A DNA stretch of 22,768 bases. It comes from Isoetes engelmannii (Eukaryota > Streptophyta > Lycopodiopsida > Isoetales > Isoetaceae). How positions within the stretch are numbered: position 1 is the stretch's first letter; every line of letters starts with the position of its first letter. A model generated the notes under the pieces. It saw nothing but the letters and a program-made list of their open reading frames with translations, did no database searches and was not told the origin of the DNA. Where the stretch lies: contig JAANSK020255052.1 of the NCBI GenBank assembly GCA_011763485.2, forward strand, positions 1 through 22,768. Direction: 5' to 3'. Below, one piece after another: positions 17,280 through 22,768 of this stretch. The position numbers and the translations under genes were made by a program.

Positions 17280-20200
17280 GAGAAAAATGGCGATGGATTC
17301 TGGCGCTGCACTTTCTGCTGGAGATGTGTCGATGCTTCAGTGCGAGTGCTATAACAGATCTAAACGATTGGGCTGTTTTACAAAACTTTATAAAGGGAAT
17401 AACCAATTCTAAGCTTCTTGGATGGAATGGGGATGATCCATGTGGTAATTCTTGGCCACATCTTCAATGTCAGGGGTCTCATATAAGCGGCATACAGGTT
17501 CAAGGTCTTGGATTACAAGGCACTATAACTTCAGAGCTAAATAAACTTTCTCAGCTCCAGTATATAGGCTTTCAGTTCAATTCTTTCTCAGGGCCCCTGC
17601 CGAGCTTGAACGGGCTTAAATTCCTCAAAACTGTCTATGTAAACAGTAACAATTTCGACACCATTCCAAGCGATTTCTTTAAAGGATTAACTGCTCTTGA
17701 AGTAATCTATTTAGATCACAATCCCTTAAACAGGTCGACGGGATGGGTGCTTCCTGCAGATATAAAAGAATCATCTCAGCTATTGAACCTTTCTCTTACC
17801 AATACAAGTCTGTCAGGAACAATACCAGATTTTCTTGGTGGAATGTCGAGTCTTCAGGTTCTTAATCTCGCATACAATAGGCTAAGTGGGGGTGTTCCTC
17901 AATCATTCAGCAGCTCAAATCTATATCAATTTCAAGCAAATAACATGGCTGGTCCAACTCTAACGGGACCAATTGATGCAGTGGGTTCCATGACATCTTT
18001 GACAGAGCTATGGCTGCAAGTGAATCAAATCACTGGGACCATTCCAGTTGGTCTTAGTAATGCAGTATCTTTGCAGAAATTGAAGTTAAACGACAACGAC
18101 TTATCAGGTCCAATTCCAGATAATTTTACCCAGCTTCCTCTATCTGTTTTGACTCTAGATAACAATCAGCTTGTGGGTCGGATTCCTGAATTTGGAGCCT
18201 CTGTTACGGTGCTGGATCTTTCTGGTAACAACTTTTGCCAGGGCAAAGCTGGGGCAGATTGTGCACCGGAAGTAAATGCCTTGCTTTCTTTTATTGGGGC
18301 CGTTGGGTATCCTGTTTCAATTGTTTCTTCTTGGAAGGGGAATGATCCCTGTCAATCCTGGACAGGGGTAGTGTGCGATGCATCGTCCGGGCATGTGTCT
18401 GTGATCAATCTCTCGAAATCCAAGCTTTCTGGAACTATTTCTCCATCTCTTGCTGATCTTACATATCTTACTGTTTTGAAGCTTAATGACAACAATCTTA
18501 CAGGCTCAATTCCTCAAGTTCTTACTACTATGAAATCCCTGAAGAATGTGGATTTGAGCAATAATCAGCTCACGGGTCCGCTTGTGCAATTTGGTGATGG
18601 CGTCACCGTCAATTTGGATGGTAATGTCATGTTGAATTCAGGAAATTCGTCACAAACCCCAATTTCTTCTCCAAACCCTAATTCACCCCCTTCACCCCCT
18701 TCAAATTCTCAGGCTCCACCTTCTTCATCTTCCCCGAGAACTTCTAATGGCACATCTGCATTTGGGAATAAGAAGAAATCCTCTATTTCTGTGGTGGCTG
18801 TGGCAGCGCCTATTGCTGGAGCAGTTTCGCTTGTTTTAGTTGGCGCTTTACTGTTCTTTTTCTGCAAGAATAAGGGTAAGAAGTTTCTGAGGGTGCAGAG
18901 TCCAAACACTGTTTTGGTTCATCCGAGAAACTCAGCTTCAGATCCAGAAACTGTGAAGATTGTGGTGAATGAGGGGAGTGTTAGCTCTGTTGGTTCACAA
19001 AATGATGTGCAGGTTGTGGAGGCAGGGAATTTAATGATATCTATACAGGTGTTGAGGAATGCAACAAAAAATTTCAACCAGGATAGCGTTCTGGGCAGAG
19101 GAGGTTTTGGGGTTGTTTATAAAGGGGTGTTGGAGGATGGCACCCACATAGCAGTGAAGAGGATGGAATCATCCGTGGTGGGCAGTACAGGTTTGAATGA
19201 ATTTCAAGCAGAGATAGCAGTGTTGACTAAGGTCCGGCATAGGCATCTTGTAGCTCTTCTAGGCTATTGCATTGATGGAAATGAGAAGCTCTTGGTTTAT
19301 GAGTATCTCCCAAATGGAACCTTGGGCCAGCATCTTTTTGAGTTTGAGAGGTTGAACTGGAAACCTCTTGAGTGGAAAAGGCGCTTGAGTATTGCATTGG
19401 ATGTGGCTAGAGGCATGGAGTACCTACATAGCCTCGCACACAAAAGCTTCATTCACAGGGATCTCAAACCCTCCAATATTTTGCTTGATGACAGCTTCAG
19501 GGCTAAGGTTTCTGATTTTGGCCTTGTCAAGCTTGCCCCAGATGGTAAGTACTCTGTGGAGACCAGATTAGCTGGGACGTTTGGCTACCTTGCCCCTGAA
19601 TATGCAGGTAAAAAGTTATTGCCCTTTTATTGTCCTATTTTATTTCATGCTGTTGTAAGGAGAAATTTAAAACTCAATGTTTGTGCCAAATGATTGTTAG
19701 TTTTTTGTAGTTTGTTTTGTACTAAAATGCCAGTCAGGGCTTATTTTGGAAATTGTGATTGATCTGTGGACATTTGCTGGTAGCTACAATATGTCTTGTT
19801 GATTATGGAAATGCGATTGATTACTAGCATTTTCTGAAGTGAGTGTGTTTTGTTTGATGACAGTTACTGGCAGAGTGACTACCAAGTCAGATGTGTTCAG
19901 CTTTGGAGTGGTGTTGATGGAACTGCTGACTGGCAGGCGTGCCTTAGACGAGAGCCAATCTGAGGAGAACCTGCACTTGGTAACATGGTTCAGGCGGATG
20001 AACTCAAACAAGGAGTCATTTGGGAAAATGATAGACACCAAAATAGAAGAGCAAGATGATGAAGAAACTTTCCAGAGCTTGAGGACAGTAGCAGAACTTG
20101 CAGGCCATTGTACAGCCAGAGAGCCTTATCAGAGGCCAGATATGGGGCATGCAGTGAACGTCCTTGCTCCACTTGTTGAGAAATGGAAGCCAACAGACAT

Positions 20201-20375
20201 GGATTCAGACGATGATGATGGAATTGATCTGAACCTTACCCTACCACAGGCCCTCAAGAAATGGCAGTTGTCTGAAACCAGCAACAGCAGCACCACTTTT
20301 GATGACAGTCAATCAAGCCTCCCTACTTTACCCAATGGGTTCCCTGAGTCCTTTACATCTGCTGATGGACGCTAG
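17276..20375 (+). CDS. TMK: TMK-like leucine-rich-repeat receptor kinase
   Basis: Two exons, 17276-19607 and 19864-20375, are joined across a 256-bp phase-1 intron (GCAG|GTAAAA ... TTGATGACAG). They encode 947 residues, close to the roughly 940 of Arabidopsis TMK1. A signal peptide ([20 protein letters not shown]..., 1-25) fixes the start. Then comes a Cys-paired N-cap ([12 protein letters not shown], near 55) and a first block of LRRs. The non-LRR island with its own cap follows (near 320-365, CQGKAGADC and [11 protein letters not shown]), then a short second LRR block, which is the TMK hallmark. A Pro/Ser-rich stalk (about 460-500) leads to one membrane helix (about 504-530). The kinase domain has GRGGFG at 607, Lys 628, HRDLKPSN (Asp 729) and DFG (Asp 747), so all catalytic residues are present. 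The intron falls right after APEYA. TMKs act at the plasma membrane in auxin and growth signalling. No lesion was found. Confidence 0.95.
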
Positions 20376-20529
20376 ACCTATTACACTAGGTTACATTACA
20401 GTAGATGTAAATCCTAGATTAGAGACTGTCTATATCTATATACAATACAGAAAAGCAGATCTTTGATCTCTGATCTTTTCTCTTTCCCGTTTCCTTTCAG
20501 TTTCCTTGTCTCCTATGATGATTTGAAAT
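20376..20529 (+). other. Probable 3' UTR of the receptor kinase
   Basis: AT-rich sequence follows the stop codon. It contains TATATCTATATACAATACA and a pyrimidine-rich stretch (TCTTTTCTCTTTCCCGTTTCC). No single polyadenylation site can be chosen. Confidence 0.4.
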
Positions 20530-20870
20530 TTGAAGCATCTAGGCTGTTGTGCTGGAGCAATAAGGTAATGTTTTTTTTTTTTGAGAAGAAGAGGAGCTGA
20601 GCATCCTGGGTAAACATGGCATGTTACTTGTACATATGGACAAATGTGGAGGATAAGCTACAAGTGTTAAGAGTGCATGATAAAACAGCTGGGTTAGTCT
20701 AGTAGCAGATTGAAGCATCTAGGCTATTGTGCTGGACCAATAAGATAGTGCCTTTTGTTGGCAAAAGGAGGAACATCCTGGATAAACGTGGCATGTTTTT
20801 GTACAGATATGGAGGATAACTGCATGGTAAAGCAGCTGGGGTTTTATTTAGTCCAAGTAGCAGATACACA
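20530..20870. repeat. Diverged 180-bp direct duplication downstream of the kinase
   Basis: Copy one starts at 20530 and copy two at 20710, both with TTGAAGCATCTAGGCT. Further shared blocks in order are GCTGGASCAATAAG, ACATCCTGG/GCATCCTGGG, GGCATGTT, GGAGGATAA and AGCTGGG...GTAGCAGAT. Several indels include a T run (20571-20582) only in copy one. There is no coding potential. Confidence 0.9.
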
Positions 20871-21879
20871 CAAGTGTACAACACCTGTCTGTGGTTGACA
20901 ATGATGATGAAAGCCATAACGTGTGGCCCACTTGCAGATCCAAGCAAGGATCTTATTCGCTGAAACTGTGCCAGCTTTCAGTGAAAAAGCTAAGCAGCAA
21001 GGACAGAATTGCATTTCCTGTGATGTGGGTCACTGGCATTGATTTACCAGCAAACTGCTGTGTTATTTACATTCCCAAGTATGTTTCACATTTTGGCCCT
21101 CTGATTGCGCCAAAGTCTTACACGTTAGCATTGCCGCTTTTTCATAAAATATTCAGCCCAAGAGTGAGCATTACGCTTGCTCTTTCTCGTGAATTGTATG
21201 CCTTGTTATCCGTCTGCCACAGTCTCTGTATATCTGCAGTTTTATCATGCATTGTCAGCTCTTATATTCGCATTCATTTTTGCGTACTCTTGCTTGCGTT
21301 ACCTTACCTTACCATGGCATCTGCTTTTGCTGCTTTCCTTTTATTTTATTCCTCTTCTCATTGCTAGTAGGAATATGCTGTTTACCAACCTCTGCGCCTG
21401 TGACGTGCTTTGCATGAACCATGTTGAGGCATTGAAAAACAGATTTTAAAGAGGAATGACATGTGGCATTTATCAGAAATAAATCGTGGTGGATAAGGGC
21501 TCTCGTCACATGGGTACAACTAACTGGTTTCCTTTGAAGAAAGCTCAAAAATTTAATGGCTTTGGAGTTTCCACATGGGAGTACTGCCAGTAGCTTTAAA
21601 GGAAGGGCATTTTTATGTCTGAATTAGGGTGAAACTTTTTCTTCCATGGGCCTTTCTAAGTTGGTTGAAAATTTCCTTGATGGAGTAGAATAGAACTTGG
21701 CTCTTGCCACTGGAAGATGGTCCCACCCACTTACCTCATGTTAGACAATTCAGAGGTTTTTTGTGATAGTGGTTGTGATATATGACCCGAAATAAACGCC
21801 GATGTTGATAGTGGACAAATATAAAAGACATTAGCATTGCTCTGGAGTCAAATGTAGTTATAGAGCTTTCATGTCCTAT
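20871..21879. other. Non-coding 3' flank
   Basis: There are open frames on both strands, for example around 20891-21450, but none has a domain, sensible composition or splice support. I see nothing further. Confidence 0.5.
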
Positions 21880-21933
21880 GCTCCAATTGTGAATTGGAGC
21901 CTGACTATAATGTGAATTGGAGCCTGACTATAA
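21880..21933. repeat. Small hairpin and exact 23-bp tandem repeat
   Basis: GCTCCAATT and AATTGGAGC pair at 21880-21900. A 23-base unit beginning TGTGAATTGGAGCCTGACTA is present twice head to tail (21888-21910 and 21911-21933) without differences. Confidence 0.95.
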
Positions 21934-22743
21934 TATCTCATTGTTGGCATGAAATTAGTAATCAATGTTATTTCAAGCCTTCAAGTTGATCAATCTTGCT
22001 TCAATCCCCATTATTATATTGCACCAAGTACCATGTTGCTAGTTATGACTTGGGAGCATAAAATGTGCTTACCATATTACTCATTTAATTAAGGTAGGAT
22101 TTTCTTACCAAGTGTTGTATTTTTTTAATGGAAATTAGGTTAGATGTACTAAGGGGCTCCTTCAGGCCTCGCCATGGAGGATGGTTGTATTTATTTAAAG
22201 AGCATCATAAATAATATGTTACATGTTGGTCCAAACATCAATATCGACTTTTTTATTCAGCCACGAGTAGATAAAAAACCCAACTTCGGTTCGTAAAGTA
22301 GTAGATGACATATCTACTACATAGATTAGAGGTCATAATCTCAACCATAGGGATTTAGATAAAAGATTGTTGTGAGTATATAAGTGAATATTTCAAGTAC
22401 CAACAACTTGTTGGCTTTGGCATTTGCTTTGGTTCGTGAGCCCAACACATGCCAAAATTTCCCATAGATTAAGTGTATTGCCAAATCCTTTGTTGCAATC
22501 AACAATGACAATGCCAGATAAATAATCAAATAATAATAATTGAACAATTCTCAACTCTAAACAACTCAAGTGGGTAGCAAAATGACATGTTAACCATAAA
22601 GTTATCCTTGACCTAACACTAAACCCAATAGCAATTGGAAGTCGATTTGGGATGTCCATAATGTTTGTTTACATAGGAGAAAGATATGCAGCATTTTCCA
22701 TTATAACTATCACTAAAATTTAGGGGAGAGAATAATATTGGAA
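21934..22743. other. AT-rich non-coding flank
   Basis: No supportable gene, RNA or repeat beyond short A/T tracts. Short open frames on the minus strand (22341-22659) are rich in Leu/Ile from AT-rich DNA and are not convincing. Confidence 0.5.
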
Positions 22744-22768
22744 GGGGGGGGGGGGGGGGGGGGGGGGG
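22744..22768. repeat. Poly-G run at the window edge
   Basis: Twenty-five consecutive G reach the last base of the window, so the true length is unknown. It may be a genuine homopolymer or an assembly or read-end artefact. Confidence 0.9.

Noticed and set aside
20891-21449. Plus-strand ORFs downstream of the kinase
   Set aside because: Their start lies in the duplicated 3' flank, and the residues are Leu/Ser/Cys-rich low-complexity with no splice or homology support.

Overview
The window looks like nuclear DNA of a land plant. It has one clear plant gene, a TMK-type leucine-rich-repeat receptor kinase with a spliceosomal intron. Several other coding stretches are broken by short GT...AG introns, the intergenic DNA is AT-rich, and there are transposon remains. 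No tRNA, rRNA, CRISPR array or prokaryotic operon signal was seen. The species cannot be fixed from the sequence; a non-seed plant (fern, lycophyte or bryophyte) is my guess, held weakly.

Region 1 (about 1-8150) is dense in decayed coding sequence. It holds two broken openings (361-799 and 1329-1644), a small minus-strand two-exon relic (1987-2329), and a long plus-strand relic (2753-6320). In the long relic I read a ParB-like 'DQQHS' segment followed by a degenerate DNA-methylase-like C-terminal domain. It is followed by a well-preserved FCP1/NLI-type HAD phosphatase-like gene (6454-7876, one intron). The same 8 kb carries at least 14 full or partial copies of a CpG-rich self-complementary sequence (half-site TTCTCGACTCG, then its reverse complement). 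Two copies lie in introns I could place by reading phase, and others in a probable third intron. Several copies sit at the tip of larger imperfect hairpins whose arms differ from copy to copy. None occurs after position 8142.

Region 2 (9691-14882) looks like one non-autonomous DNA transposon of 5176 bp (9699-14874). It has an 8-bp target duplication AATACTGT, 13-bp imperfect terminal inverted repeats and a second 10-bp inverted match exactly 35 bases inside each end. Inside I see exon-like fragments with splice signals on both strands and no recognisable transposase, which is the layout of a Pack-type (gene-capturing) element.

Region 3 (14883-17275) is mostly non-coding with short repeats and a poly-A run. 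It ends in the leader of the receptor kinase, which contains two upstream ORFs, one overlapping the main start as ATGA.

Region 4 (17276-20375) is the TMK-like receptor kinase, intact over two exons (947 residues). Region 5 (20376-22768) is its 3' flank with a 180-bp duplication, small tandem repeats and a poly-G run reaching the window edge.

Functionally, only the receptor kinase and possibly the phosphatase-like gene look able to make a protein. The rest is a record of gene decay, palindrome spread and transposon gene capture.
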